Positions 34,661 through 46,571 of a DNA stretch of 64,000 nt are shown here, piece by piece (position 1 is the first letter of the stretch; every line of letters starts with the position of its first letter). The position numbers were made by a program, and so were the translations under genes. The notes below the pieces were generated by a model. That model searched no databases. It was given only the letters and a program-made list of their open reading frames with translations, and was not told the DNA's origin. The stretch is taken from positions 8,060,001-8,124,000 of the forward strand of contig JAYKYS010000011.1 in the NCBI GenBank assembly GCA_036924285.1, read 5' to 3'. The DNA is from Asterella californica. Lineage: Eukaryota > Streptophyta > Marchantiopsida > Marchantiales > Aytoniaceae.

Positions 34661-35750
34661 GGACACAAGTAAAACAATCCTATCGCCTGATCATGTTGAG
34701 TCAGAGTGAAAATAGTCTGAAATAGTTCAAGTTACGTAGCAGCAGACGAAGCAAGGCCACAAGCTGTCTCAACGTGATCTTCACTCGCATCATCGTCGTC
34801 GTTATTCATCGCTCTCGACCCACATACTTGGCTCAAGATCAATGACTACCAATACATAAGTTCACAAGACCAGCAGCAGCTAACGAGCCCAGCCCCAGCT
34901 AAGTCACGAAGAGGAAAACTAAATTGACAAATTATATTTATCAACTATATTTATAAAAAATATTTATAAGATTATAAAAAATATTTATAATCTTATTAAA
35001 CATTACCAAAGAGTGAAATAATTAATATTCTGAACATAAAATAATTCGAAGAATGTTCATAAAGTAAGGAAAGGAACGGTTACACAAAGTCTTGATACAG
35101 TAAAATATTATTAATAATGAGAGTAGAGAGTAGTACTCTATTTTCTGCATCTCGGAATTTTAACGTGAATCTGAATTTGAGCCTTCATTAGCACCGCAAT
35201 GAAGACTTAATTTTTGTCTGGAAAGAAACTCTTTACTGATGAGTACTGCAAACTACAGCTTGGGATCTGAAAACCGACGAGCATGAGAGCCTCCACCGAA
35301 GAGGATAGAGCTGCTATCCCATCAGCTCGACACTGAATCATCTAAGGACTGAACATTAGACGAAACGAGGTATCTACTATAATGTAGTATCCTACTCTTT
35401 GCCAGTGCATACTGGTATCAACAATATGATGACCTTTAACCTAGCTAATACATGAAGTCGAGGTATTTACCGCAAGATTGAACCTAAAAGTTCCATCTGC
35501 TGAAGAAGGTCCACCTCGATCTCACAATGCGTTATAGATTCGGGTTGCATGGAAACTATTTCAGGTGAAGAGTTGTACTTATCTAGGAATATTGGCTGGA
35601 GAAGAACTACAGGAGAAACATATGTTGCGGCTTATCACAAGCAAAATAGTCGACAAATGAACTCACAGGTTCAACGCTTACAGATCATCGTTTCTCGAAC
35701 TAGAAGAAACATCAATGGTCAAAAAACAATTTCATAGAATCCTGAAGGTC
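34661..35750. other. No supported gene
   Basis: Short exons cannot be excluded. A 62-codon plus-strand frame at 35549-35737 has no recognisable feature. The stretch 34,930-35,110 is very AT-rich with repeated 'atatttataa' pieces. Confidence 0.3.
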
Positions 35751-36231
35751 TTACATAACGGGGCTCTGGACCTGAAGGACAGTGGACTGAAGATCCTTCA
35801 TACTAGAGGAGTTCTTCGCAATCTCTAACCTCACTTCATCTACCTCGAGCTTAGTTGACTGCAGTAAATCTCTAGCTTCCTTGATCTTCCGTTCATAGAC
35901 AGCAACCATACTTTTTAGTTCTACAATTATCCCTATAGAGTGGATGACATCATTCTCTTGCAGTTGTGCAGTGCTCTCGTACTCCTTGACCTTCTCTTCG
36001 GCAGTTTTCAGCCTCTCTACAAGCTCGATACATTTAGACTCTGCATTGCGCAAGCTTTCTTCCAGCTGAGCCACTTTGTCTGCACTTCCTTTCATTTTAG
36101 TCTCACTTTCACTAACTTCATTTTGCAAAGATTGGACGGCATCTTTGTAGGCCTTGAGATCGTCCTCACAGATGACGACCATATCCTCACGGTCCCTAAC
36201 CTCGCTTCTTATCGTCCGCACCTTCCAATTA
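35751..36231 (-). pseudogene. Coiled-coil protein fragment
   Basis: An open frame with heptad spacing throughout: DDLKAYKDAVQSLQNEV, SADKVAQLEESLRNAES, LVERLKTAEEKVKEYES, ERKIKEARDLLQSTKLEV. A splice-acceptor-like TTTTAG lies at its upstream edge (36232-36237), and no ATG is needed if it is an internal exon. It ends with a stop at 35751. The sequence is typical of a long structural coiled coil (SMC, myosin or kinesin tail style), but no family can be named. A lone exon among repeats suggests a captured or relic gene fragment. Confidence 0.5.
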
Positions 36232-36345
36232 CTAAAATTGCAGTCGTGAACATCAAACAAACAACTCGGATTCTCATATCACGAGGGTAAGAAATCAAAT
36301 GTTTCTTACCTTGGTGAAGAACTGCTGAATATTGAGAAAAAAATT

Positions 36346-36840
36346 ATATCATTTTCTATCCAAGATAGCTATAATATATAAAATCATGACAATAGACAAA
36401 AAGCTATTTCAATTGGATGTCTTAGGTCTTACCTTCGTGAGTAAAAGCAGTAGTTATGATCTCGTAAACTTATTTCAGAGGTAAAACGTCGTTATGAAAG
36501 AAAGTCTTGCTTTGGATCGATACTATCACTTTGCTGCAGGTAGGTCTTGCTTTGGATCAATACTATCACTTTGCTTCACTGCAGAACATAATCACATCAT
36601 ATTGATAAGAATATAAAAGAAGTTATAGCAAAGTGATAGGACTGTGAGACTAAGTAGCTTAACTCTTGCAACTCTCACAGAAAATAGATTTCGTGAATAT
36701 GATTCTATACGAAACTAAAATCTATTAAATGAAAAATGAACTTACATCTATTCATCAATTCCACAAATTACAATGTAGTTAAACATAGGAAGGAAAGAAG
36801 ACATGGGTTCAGCAAGAGAGAAGAATTACTGAACTGTAGG
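36346..36840. repeat. Duplicated 0.5-kb module, copy 2
   Basis: Diverged copy of 34133-34660 in the same orientation. It lacks about 30 bases near 36,650 and has a TAA in the short plus-strand frame. The 2.2-kb spacing between copies holds the coiled-coil fragment. Confidence 0.9.
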
Positions 36841-37966
36841 GTTTAAGAGACAACTGAGGTTAATCAGATCATATCTGAGTGGTCGGATGAATCCTACAGA
36901 TAACATTGTTATAACTGCAACTTCTTCCTCACAGGAGTCCAGTGAGTGTTATTATTATATATATATGAGTATTATTGAATTAAATCCTGATCAAATCAAT
37001 TTCTTACTAGAACTTTCTTAGACGATGTTGACGATGGAAGAAAATTTCCGGCTTTTCTGGTGGAAATGGCTTTGAAACTATCTTGAGTTTGAGAGCTCTA
37101 TTAAACACCAACAAAGCATTAATAATTTCACTTGTTGTATCGGTCCTAGTGTGGATGTCAAGGTCCGTGATGTTAGGGTTTGCCAGGATTTAATTCAAGG
37201 ATGAACCTATTCTCCAGTATGTGTTGAAAACATCCAAAACTTCATTTTCATTGAGATAACTGACTCCTCTCTTTTGCGAGCCCAGGAATTCTGCTCAAAT
37301 ATATGCCCTGCTCGCGGCAAGGCAAAAGCTCACCGCAGAAATATGCCCTGAAAACAAATTCACCAGAAAAGAAAAATAAACACCATAACACTGGATGCAA
37401 AACGTTGGATGGCCTCTGGGGAATTACTTTACTCCTTCGAGTACATAGCAGCTTTTCCGTTTCATTCTTTCATTCGACATTGTCAGGCATTGAGGGACGG
37501 ACTGGTGGTGGTCTGTCTGTTATACCATGAAATGGAGCCGAGAGTTGGAATTTCTCAAGGTTGTAAGGTAACCAAATGCAAAGATCTGATATCCTGTATA
37601 GTCAGCTGTATTTGGCGGTTACCTAAGTGTGCAGGGGAAGTTACTGTTTTTCTCAGGAAACTGCTTTACCCTTGTACCATTTTATAATCAGCCGTATATA
37701 TACACAACCAAACAGAGAAAAGAAGCTTATTTATGTTAATGTGTGCGCCGCGTAGAGGGTGCGTACGAAGGGTACCATGGGAATATGTTCATCATGTAAG
37801 CGGGACTTGATCTGTTCTACTCTCCTCGAGTACTTTAGCTCTAGTTCGTGATTGATTTATTACTCTGGTATGTGATAGAAAAGCTGTGTTCAGTGACCCG
37901 CACCTCAGAGGCGAGTCATAACATAGATTAGTTTTGCAACATCCTCTGCAGAGGGGTGCCTTGCCG
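36841..37966. other. No supported gene
   Basis: Contains a repeated 'aaatatgccctg' (near 37,298 and 37,340) and short plus-strand frames without recognisable domains. A plant-promoter-like AT stretch with TATATATA occurs at about 36,955. Confidence 0.3.
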
Positions 37967-38420
37967 ATGCGTCGGAACAGCTATGGGATAAGCTTTGTCG
38001 CTGTTCAATTGGATAGACCACTAGAGAAACAGCTCACGGCTGTGGATGTCATTCTTCACAAAGCAACCGATGAAATTGTGAGCGTGAATTCTGGACATTT
38101 CGGGACCTCTGAATCCTCGAATTCAAGAGCTCCGCAGGTAAAGCCATTTTTTATAATTTAGCAAGTCAACTGCCTTGTTTTCCACTGTGTCGAGATTTAA
38201 GAGCCTGAGTTGACACCGGATGAGCTAGCTTTGGACCTCATCTTCTAACTTTATCCTCATCTTAGTGTCACACAGATATTTGCAGAAGCATGCAGAAATC
38301 TTTGTGGTTGGTCCCATTGAGCGAGTTTTGCCACTTCTAGACCGTGTTGCAACCCAGGCTATTCTGAAAGATTTGAAAATACCTACACAGCAGATTATCA
38401 GGCCCCCTCGTTCCGTGGAG
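37967..38420 (+). pseudogene. Inositol-tetrakisphosphate 1-kinase-like fragment, two exons
   Basis: Exon 1 (to 38137, CAG|GTAAAG) reads SFVAVQLDRPLEKQLTAVDV, then ILHKATDEIVSV. Exon 2 (about 38276-38420, before GGTTTGC) reads YLQKHAEIFVVGPIERVLPL, then LDR, then a Thr-Gln-rich stretch and IIRPP. The order PLE-Q...DVILHK-TDE, then RY...HPEI-V-DP---V-P-LDR, then IR-P, is that of plant ITPK (ITPK4-like) N-terminal regions. The ATP-grasp catalytic part is not found downstream, and the exon phases do not match with these splice sites. I treat it as a gene relic or captured fragment. A working family member would phosphorylate inositol phosphates. Confidence 0.55.
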
Positions 38421-41400
38421 GTTTGCTCTTGGTATCTAATCGAACCAGAGTGTCAGTTTTAGTTTCTAAAATATTTCATTTTTGTTCCAGCCTCTTATGT
38501 GCGTTAAAAGTTACAGGAAAATGAGTGTCAGCTATTAACGGAGTGTGTCCATTGTTTCATGGACAGTCCCATGGTACATGAAGATGGTATAAGCTATATA
38601 TACTGTTATGTCATGATGCTAGCAAAGCATTGATCGATCCGTCGACTTTCAGAGGCCAGGTTTACGGCAAGGCGAAGACACGACTGAGAGAAGGAATGTT
38701 GGATACGTATATCCACTGAAGCCTGGAGAGGATTTCATCGTCAATAAATGTTCTGACCAATCGAAGCATGTTCTGGCAGAGGTCGATCTCAAGCTCTGGC
38801 AATGGATTGACGTCATATGTGTGTGATGCATAATTACTGCATAATTTCTTTTCTTGTGAGTATAGTACTAACTTGGAAGGGTACTAAACCTGTCCCAGGA
38901 GGACGAAATTTTCTCATTACTGCATCTCGTTCTGATCGAGTGCTCATACCAGTCTGATGCACCCTAGTGGTATATATTAAGTACTCTGAGACTGCCTGAC
39001 AGTCTCTTCCGTCGGTGTTAGTTGATGCAGGTTCTTGTCAAACTCCGATTGAAAGCCTTAGTTCACCGGTCGTGGAGCGCAGGTTCATGCTTAGTAGCAC
39101 TGCTGCTACACCAGGAACTAAGGTCATGACGAGGGTTCCTATCATTAGTCTTTTGCTTGCGCAATTCCTTCTCGTCCCTGCGATGGCTGCCTTGGCTCAA
39201 TAGGTACCAAACCATACAGGCCATCCACTGGTTCTTTAGTTTGCACACTCTGTGAATCCTTTCATCCTTTCAGCTTGCAAAAGAATAAGCAACCAATCAA
39301 TCGTTTCAGCTACTGTAGTATCTGGCCCGATCATGACGTTCTGGGACTAGCTAGAATATGTATCAGTAGCACAGTGACACTCGACATGTACTGTCCACAA
39401 AGGATTTTCTAGCTGCACGCCAGAGCTGATTATACATGTACACTTCACACTGTTGTGACAGTCATCGGTAAGTAATCATCTGTTTGCCAAGCGGGAGCAC
39501 TTTCTCTCAGCAGTGGAGAAAGTATTTTACGGTTTGCCCCCAGGTATTATGAAGACAAGACTTTCATTGTCCCTGTGTGCTGTAGTAGCTGTTGGTGTCT
39601 CTCTCTCTCTGGAACCTTAGCAGGTTCCGGTACTGGCACAGAGCTAGGTACGGCCGTTCTCAGGAGCTTTCGAAGTAAAAGCCCCGATCCATAAGAAAGC
39701 TCGATCAGTACAGACTTCACCGCAGGGAAGAGAATCTAGGAAGTTGGATGAGGAACAAGCTATCAGTCCTCTTGAGCCCAAGAACTTATCAGTTTGGATT
39801 CTTCAACAGCGAGGAATGTCTCAACTGCTGGAAACCTGAGCCCTGCTGATAGAACTCCTACACGTGGTAATGTCTCACCGTGGGAACAAGAAACTTCGAA
39901 CAAGGAGGTGACACCTCTAGTGAGCTCTCAAGCTCTATCATATCATATCACAATTCCCCGGGAGGTATTCATTTCTGTCCACTACCGACCTACATGAGAC
40001 ACAGAACTCAAGTGAGCACTTACAAGCCTTTGGTACTACTGTATATAGTACATATATGTGAAAGGAGTCTCGGAGAACGAGGACAGAAGGCTGATAGATG
40101 TTTATATGCACTTCAATGATGTCGAGGTGTAGATCTGTCAACAATCTGGCAACTCTCAGGAAGCTATTATGGACTCGATCAACATATTCTTTTACATGGA
40201 TATTCTTATTAGGAGCTCATTCTAGGACCCTTTATGTCATTGAAGTGAGAATCCTCCTTCGTGAAGACCCTCTGGGAATCGTGTCCGAAGTGTACTGACA
40301 TAATCGGAGCGCGTCAAAGACCTCCAAGTTCCTGCATATAATTTCCATGGCAGACCTCACTGCACTATGAGTTTGTATCAGCAACTCAGGTTATCAGTTC
40401 CCTTATCCGAACACTGATAACCAAGTCTAAAGTTCACCGGAGACTACTGGACCACTGGAAGAGATCTGGAGGCACAGTCATTCGTATGAAGTTTCAACAC
40501 AGATAACTTTCATCAAACGACTTGGTAGTCACTGGTGTTTGTTCGTCCTGCATTTCCATAGACAGACGGACAGCGAAGAGTTCGTTCAGTCCGGCCTCGT
40601 CGCATAACGGGAAGCAAGAAGACCCAATTTCGACTGGAACCAGGCGCAGGCAAGATGGAGTTTTGAAATTTGAAAAATGAAGATCACATGGGTCTGTTTG
40701 ATTCTCCTGACGATCAGAGTGTGGAGAACTTGCTCTGCTTTTCAATCGGATGAGCTGCCTGAAGATGCCGATGAATGGGGACTGGTGGGACTCGCATGAG
40801 TGGGAGTGAGAGGACCAGTAGGAAAATCAACCGGAGCAACATCACCGCCATTGGGGTTGGTCAAGAACCTTGCTATTGCTAATCGAGTTCCTTCTGCTGC
40901 CGACAAGAAACTTCAGTTTACGCTCATGATGAACATCTTTATCACCGTGTTATGTAATTCCGATGGATTACATAACACACTCCACAGACTCAAATAAGGA
41001 GTTTCTCAAATAAGGTGAACTATGTACTAGATAGAAAAGAGAGGCCATGACAGGAGACAGCTGCAGTTCGATCGCGGAGTATCATCAGAGGATAGCTACC
41101 CTATATATGAAAATGAAAGGAAGACCTCGAGAACAGACTCTACAATTAATTGGTAAGCAATATTAATCACGGAGGGCGTGAACTTGATTAGTAACAGTAG
41201 AAGGGCTCGTATGAACCATATGGTGACTTTTCAGCAAGGCTTCTCGACTGCTCAAAGGTTAGCTAGAATGCAAAAGGGCTCCGGATTGCGTGAAAGGTGT
41301 GAAAACAAGGAGGAGATCTTTGAAAATCTCTTCTGAGAATGTCCGAAGGCGACTCCAAAACAGAAATAACGGCATCTGCTGACGAGAGGACTAACGGAAG

Positions 41401-41622
41401 AAGCCGCGATGTCACCATCTCTTCTGATCGTCTTGGAGCACATCAGCAAAGGAGGCAGGCTGGCACGGCAGGCAGAATGATGAAAGTTCTCATTGCGACC
41501 TTGAGTGAACCCAAGGTAATGTAACATACCTCGCAATGTGATCATTTCAACATAATGTTGAAGCTCACCAGAATTGATCAATGCGGGAGTTAAGATGACA
41601 AACTGGGGAGAAAATGTAGTGA
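38421..41622. other. Mostly non-coding, one possible exon at 38653-38826
   Basis: After a TTTCAG acceptor a plus-strand frame runs 57 codons to TGA (38824-38826), with RNVGYVYPLKPGEDFIVN and VLAEVDLKLWQWIDV. It looks coding but I recognise no family. From 38,830 to 41,622 there are only short frames. A (CT)n run lies at about 39,597-39,612. A small frame ending in DELPEDADEWGLVGL (about 40,740-40,798) may be another relic exon. Confidence 0.3.
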
Positions 41623-41877
41623 AGCGATTGCACTAATGAGGTCTTCAAAGCAACCGAGGCAAAGCTCCATGCTCTGGAGGGGCAAGTTACGCAGGCTTCA
41701 GAGAAGGCCACTGCAGCGGAGGAGGCAGCAAAGAGCAACGCAGAGAGAGTGGACGTGGCGGAGGCAAAATTGCTAGACCTTACATCAGATCTACAAGATC
41801 ATGTGGCCCATAAAGGCACCCTGGTGAAAAACTCTTCTGAAATCCGAAGAAATAAAAGGGTGTCCACAGCTTCATGA
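41623..41877 (+). pseudogene. Coiled-coil fragment
   Basis: A plus-strand frame of 84 codons without ATG: VFKATEAKLHALEGQV, then ASEKATAAEEAAKSNAERV, then AEAKLLDLTSDLQDHV, ending at TGA 41875-41877. The heptads are regular and rich in Ala, Glu and Lys. It is probably an exon or relic of a long coiled-coil gene. It resembles in style, but does not match, the fragment at 35751-36231 on the other strand. Confidence 0.45.
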
Positions 41878-41953
41878 GCCAGAATGCCGTGCAAAACTCT
41901 TTTCTCAACCGCATCGACCAATCTTTTCTCAACCGCATCGACCAATCTTAGAC

Positions 41954-42199
41954 TTGACGCTACCATCCACTACATCCTCCGTGATTCTACATTCCGATTT
42001 TGCGATGAAATCTGCTTATCTGGTTTCCGTAGGTTCTGTAAAGTCGAAGGAAGGTGAAATCTCTCGAATTTCTGCAGAGTTCTTCTCAGTTCTGTCGGAC
42101 ATTCGAGAACTTGAAAATGCCGTGACTCATGAGAACGTGCCTACACTTCAGACTCATGAGAACGTGCCTACACTCTCTGAAGTGAAGAGCCTGGAATAA
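41954..42199 (+). pseudogene. Short unknown frame with internal duplication
   Basis: 81 codons, with the ending VTHENVPTLQTHENVPTL produced by a 27-bp direct duplication (42124-42150 and 42151-42174). A separate 24-bp duplication lies just upstream (41899-41946). The part ISRISAEFFSVLSDIRELEN looks helical and could continue the coiled-coil relic. No family is recognised. Confidence 0.25.
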
Positions 42200-45100
42200 C
42201 GTTTTGCTATCTTCTGCTTCACCGACAATTCTCAGCGCGATCCGGCTGCGCGCGACAGAGAACGAAAACAGACCAAAACAATATGAAGAAGGCAAGTGGT
42301 CGAAGAACGAGTGCAGTTACAGAGACGCGCCAAATGAAAAACTGAGAAACGACAATGAGACTGCTCAGACCTGCGAAAAAATTCTCGAAGAAAAGGTGAT
42401 ACAGAAACACGAAGCCTGTCGCAACTGCTGTCCGTTCCTTAACTGACATCCTCACCTTTCCCCACGACGATGATCAATCTAAAGATGAATTTTTTTTCTA
42501 TATTTCAAGATTTCACAAATTCAAAATACTGATAGTAAATTATGCGCTAACGCATAACAATAATTTAGAAGAGGATAATAAAGATGATGATTCTCTCGTT
42601 AAGATATTAATATACATGAGAATAACATAGAAGATGAAAATAACTAATCATCATACCATCGAGTGATTACAGAACTGTATGTTCAATTATACATCAATTT
42701 TGACATAGACATCATTGCCTCACTAAAGTATTAAGTGATACAGTGTTCATTCTTTCTTATGTTTATATCAACTCCTTAGTCGAGACTAACATATATTATG
42801 GATACTTTAATTAAATTATATTCGATCCACAACACATCTTCACTAAAATAAACAAGATAACTTCATGGTCCAGGTCAAGTTTTACAATTTCATCTAAATA
42901 TAATACGCGACGTGTTGATGCTTACGAGTACGATACCTGATTACATTATAATTACAAAATTAATATATTAGAGGACATATGTAAGGACATTTACGTAAAA
43001 ACTCACCGATCTTTAAGATGTTTTCTCTTTGTAAAATTGACAAAACATACGAAAATCAGTCACAAGCATAGATTCCTTTTAATTATTCTCTGGGCTCTAA
43101 AACTTCTAGATTCTCTCATTCAAGATAAGATTTTAAACAATCTAGATCTGTACTCTCCATTCTCGTTTCAAATGAAACTCTTGAACAAATGATTGGATAA
43201 CTATCTCCTCGCATGATGATATGAATCGACAATTAACGAAGGAGATGATAACGAATATATAACTACCTTCACTTTGGGAACGAGCTCAAGGATCGACACA
43301 CTGATGACGACAGTCCTTCGTTACAAACTGATTTGTTGTTGTCTTGATTGACACAACTTCAAACTGCTGACTGAGCGTGCCAAGTCACTACAATGTTGTC
43401 TTTTACATTTCGAAGTTTTACTGAGTTACCGTAGGGCCTAAGTAAGGAATGATGGATTAAATTTATATTCACTTCCTTCCAAGTTCTGAAGAAGGGAATA
43501 TATATGCACTGATGGGTTTTCTTTTTAAGAAACAAATGTGCACAGATGGTTTAATTTGTTTCCTAACATTTCCGTGCGGAAGGGTTAGGTAATAAATTGA
43601 TTAAATGACTAAATGTGTTCAGGAGGCTGTCCCATTTATTTTGATCAAAAGCGTGTCTACCTTCTCTCCAATTATGGGGTAAGTCTGGCTCCTCCTGCAA
43701 CTGTTAGTCTAGCTAAAATAAAAAATAAAAAAGTTTAAATTGGTGTTGTAGTAACTTTAAATACTACCATCTAACACATATATCTTTTCCCAAAGCATAA
43801 AGGGAGCAAAAGTTTCCCCAAGTCGATCGAACATGCATATTTGATCACATTGAGTTCACGCGTGTGAATTGGAGATTATTATTATTTTTGACACCATTAG
43901 ACGTAAAACGTATTTTTTCTGATTCAGTCACTAGAGACCCATTTGCACTAGTCGAAGTCTCTTGGCCTCCTGGGTCTCTCTAGGTTCGTTTATACCGAAA
44001 AAGACTTCTCACCAGTAAATAGTTTCAATTCCAAAAATATGAAAAACGCAAAATTGCCAAAACGAGATAAGTTTAGAGGGATTTTTAGTTTCCAGGTGTT
44101 TTACTGAGATGGAAATTATAACTTGTGCATAAATGTACAAGTCAGTTTTTGGCAAGACACACGTCACATCCTTTTTCCACACGGTGATGGAACGAGAGCG
44201 ATCAGATCAGGCCCGGTTGGTGTTATCTCTCTTGCTTGCTTATCCACTTGAACACCTGGTAGATTTTGACCTTATCAACCACGTTGGTGGGAAGATATTT
44301 GTTGTTCCCATATGCAAACTGGGTTGGGTGGTGGTGGGATGAGATGCGATGGTGGGTTGGATATGAAAGAAAAACTGTACATTCAGAACTAGAGTTGCCA
44401 GGTGCGAATGGGCCCTAACTACACAAACAATTTCTTTTGAGAATATGTGGGAACCAAGTAAAGTTGTTTTTAGTTGAATAAAGAATTCAAACTCATTTAA
44501 TCGAAGAATTATCATGGATTTTTTCAAATATATTATCAGATTATTATATTGGACGATCATATAATATTTTATGACTTATCAAGTAAACAAGCTAGAATTT
44601 AGACTTCAGTAAAAATGAGTAATGCTTGATTGTTAAAATAAATATTCAACCGTAGTTAAAGTTGTTAACCCGGATTAGGATATGACAGTTCATTCATTTG
44701 ATTATAAAATGTTTTTTTGTTTTTTAAATTCCTTAAGATTTGTAACACCTCACTTTGCTTTAGGAATGTTATTAATGAATTATATAGTGTTAACTTTGTC
44801 TACACCAACCACTCTAAATAATCCAATGATTCCTCCCCGACCATGAGAATTAAGGTTCCTCGTTAATTCCTGTCAAAAGGAAACAATTCTATATCTAATT
44901 GGGTAAAAGAAGGAACAGATATAAGGGAAGAAAACCTTAGAGCATCTTCACCCCACTACACAAAACAAGACACTACATGAAAATAACCAGATATTTTAAA
45001 TAGTTTAATTTTAAAATAGGTCCATTCCATCCTGTAAATTTATGTTAAGATATAGTGACTACATTATAATAACAGAAGAATACACTAAAATAGTCCAAAG

Positions 45101-45378
45101 AATTGTAATCATTTTAACCCTCCAATCTCTATAATCTTCCGCCTCGTACTCTCGCAGACATTTGGAGTAAACCTTGAGAGACCGAATATTGCCGCCCGTC
45201 TGACAACTCTCGCTTCAAAGACGTTTGAATTCTACTCCCGTCGGGAGCTACATGTACCTCTATACGTCGTGACGAGCTGCAGCTTGAAACCCTAGAAGTC
45301 CTTCGCACTGGACGTGAAGGCACCGCAAGGCATTTAAATGATGAGCATTCCTTCTACGTTTCAAAGACTCGCTGCTCA
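42200..45378. other. AT-rich, no supported gene
   Basis: Coding signal is absent. A hairpin of the dispersed family discussed for 52.5-54.4 kb lies at 43550-43605, preceded by its small companion near 43,475-43,495. Confidence 0.4.
43550..43605. repeat. Hairpin repeat family member
   Basis: The left arm TTTAATTTGTTTCCTAAC (43550-43567) pairs with 43584-43605 (gttaggtaataaattgattaaa). The centre is TTCCGtgCGGAA. Just upstream, CTTCCaagTTCtGAAG resembles the perfect CTTCCGAgtTCGGAAG companion at 53.47 kb, which shows that the copies are homologous. Confidence 0.7.
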
Positions 45379-45840
45379 TTGCAGCTAGGCACGTATTCTT
45401 GTTCGGGCACACAGAACGGAGGCTCTCGTGCAGTCGCAGGTAGTTACACCTCTTTGGTGACAATTTTGCGTAGTTTCTTTTCTGGTGGACATGAACGTCT
45501 GATTCCTGCGTGGATCCATCGCCTGTTCCACATTTTTGCGTGTACTTCGAGCAAAGTTTTGGAAACCGGGGCCACTGAATGTCTCCGCGCGCGCTGTCAG
45601 CAAAAGAGAATTAGCTTTGAGTGCAGACTTAGGCAGCCTGGTCGGACTTCAAGCTATTCCTTTTCTGGTGTCAGCAGAGAAGCAGTTCGTGTTACCGTGT
45701 CAGCAGACCCGATTCACTGGTTTGTACTTGTTGGAATGTTAGTGTCATTTTCTTGTTTTCTGACCGTCATGGGCCTTTATGACTTGTATGGTTCCCCCGT
45801 AAACTCTCTGGATGACAGTTTATTAACTACTAGGCTCTAG
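45379..45840 (+). CDS. Uncertain 153-codon frame with one hydrophobic segment
   Basis: The longest frame in a 9-kb stretch. Residues 114-134 (WFVLVGMLVSFSCFLTVMGL) could cross a membrane. There is no recognisable domain, and the first codon is not a convincing ATG context. It may be chance or a relic exon. Confidence 0.18.
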   Translation: MQLGTYSCSGTQNGGSRAVAGSYTSLVTILRSFFSGGHERLIPAWIHRLFHIFACTSSKVLETGATECLRARCQQKRISFECRLRQPGRTSSYSFSGVSREAVRVTVSADPIHWFVLVGMLVSFSCFLTVMGLYDLYGSPVNSLDDSLLTTRL

Positions 45841-46061
45841 AATTTGATCGTAATTGTTTAAGTGAGTAGCCGGTGGATGTGACGAACTATTTGTCGCCCC
45901 AGTCCGATGTATGTGCCTCGGCACTTCATGAGGATTGACTGGTTATCAAGTCTGATCCACTCAGTATCAGCGTCTAGAATGCCCACTGTAGTTAACCTTC
46001 ATTGAGCGTCTGCCTTTTACAGAGCACTCTGCGCGACCATAATAGATAATCCGGAGGAATG

Positions 46062-46148
46062 GGGAGCCGATGATTAAAACTTCAGAACGGCCATCATAGT
46101 ATATTCATTGATGATTCTGAATATCACCATCTTTCGACTGAGGCTCTC
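46062..46148 (+). ncRNA. Box C/D snoRNA, copy 1 (U51/snR39-type, 25S rRNA guide)
   Basis: The terminal stem GAGCC (46064-46068) pairs with GGCTC (46142-46146). Box C-like GATGATT is at 46069-46075, an internal TGATGATT (C') at about 46,109, and box D CTGA at 46138-46141. Directly before box D, TCACCATCTTTCG (46124-46136) is fully complementary to CGAAAGATGGTGA, a conserved stretch of 25S/28S rRNA. Counting five bases up from box D points to the second A of GAAAG. From memory this is yeast 25S A807, served by snR39/snR59 and by U32/U51 in human. The target assignment rests on recalled rRNA sequence. Confidence 0.72.
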
Positions 46149-46267
46149 CGTCTGGTTAACTACTTTAGAATCTGTGTCGGCCACTGAGATCTGTCGTGTA
46201 TACTGATAAACTTGTTAACCTCTTACCGAGCCCTCTGCGTGACCAGGATAGAGAATCCGGAGGACTG

Positions 46268-46353
46268 GGAAGCCGATGATTAAAACTTCAGAACGGCCAT
46301 CATAGTATTTCACTGATGATTCTGAATATCACCATCTTTCGACTGAGGCGCTC
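46268..46353 (+). ncRNA. Box C/D snoRNA, copy 2
   Basis: Same body as copy 1: GATGATTAAAACTTCAGAAC, C' TGATGATT, the guide TCACCATCTTTCG and box D CTGA at 46343-46346. The terminal stem is weakened (AAGCC against GGCGC). It sits 205 bp after copy 1. Confidence 0.65.
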
Positions 46354-46483
46354 CGTATGGTTAACCACTTCAGAATCTGTGTCGTCCACTGAGTATATGT
46401 CGTGTGTACTGATAAACTCTTAGTGTAGGTTAGAGTCGTGCCTGGATCTTAAACCCGAAAACATTTTCATGAAGAATCCCCTA

Positions 46484-46571
46484 GGGAGCCAATGATTATA
46501 ACTTTCAGAACGGCCATCATAGTATTCTCATTGATGATTCTGAATATCACCATCTTTCGACTGAGGCTCAC
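46484..46571 (+). ncRNA. Box C/D snoRNA, copy 3
   Basis: The stem GAGCC (46486-46490) and GGCTC is perfect. Box C is altered (AATGATTA). The guide TCACCATCTTTCG and box D CTGA (46561-46564) are intact. Flanks of copies 2 and 3 also share TGTAGGTTARAGT, so host-transcript sequence was duplicated together with the snoRNA. Confidence 0.65.
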
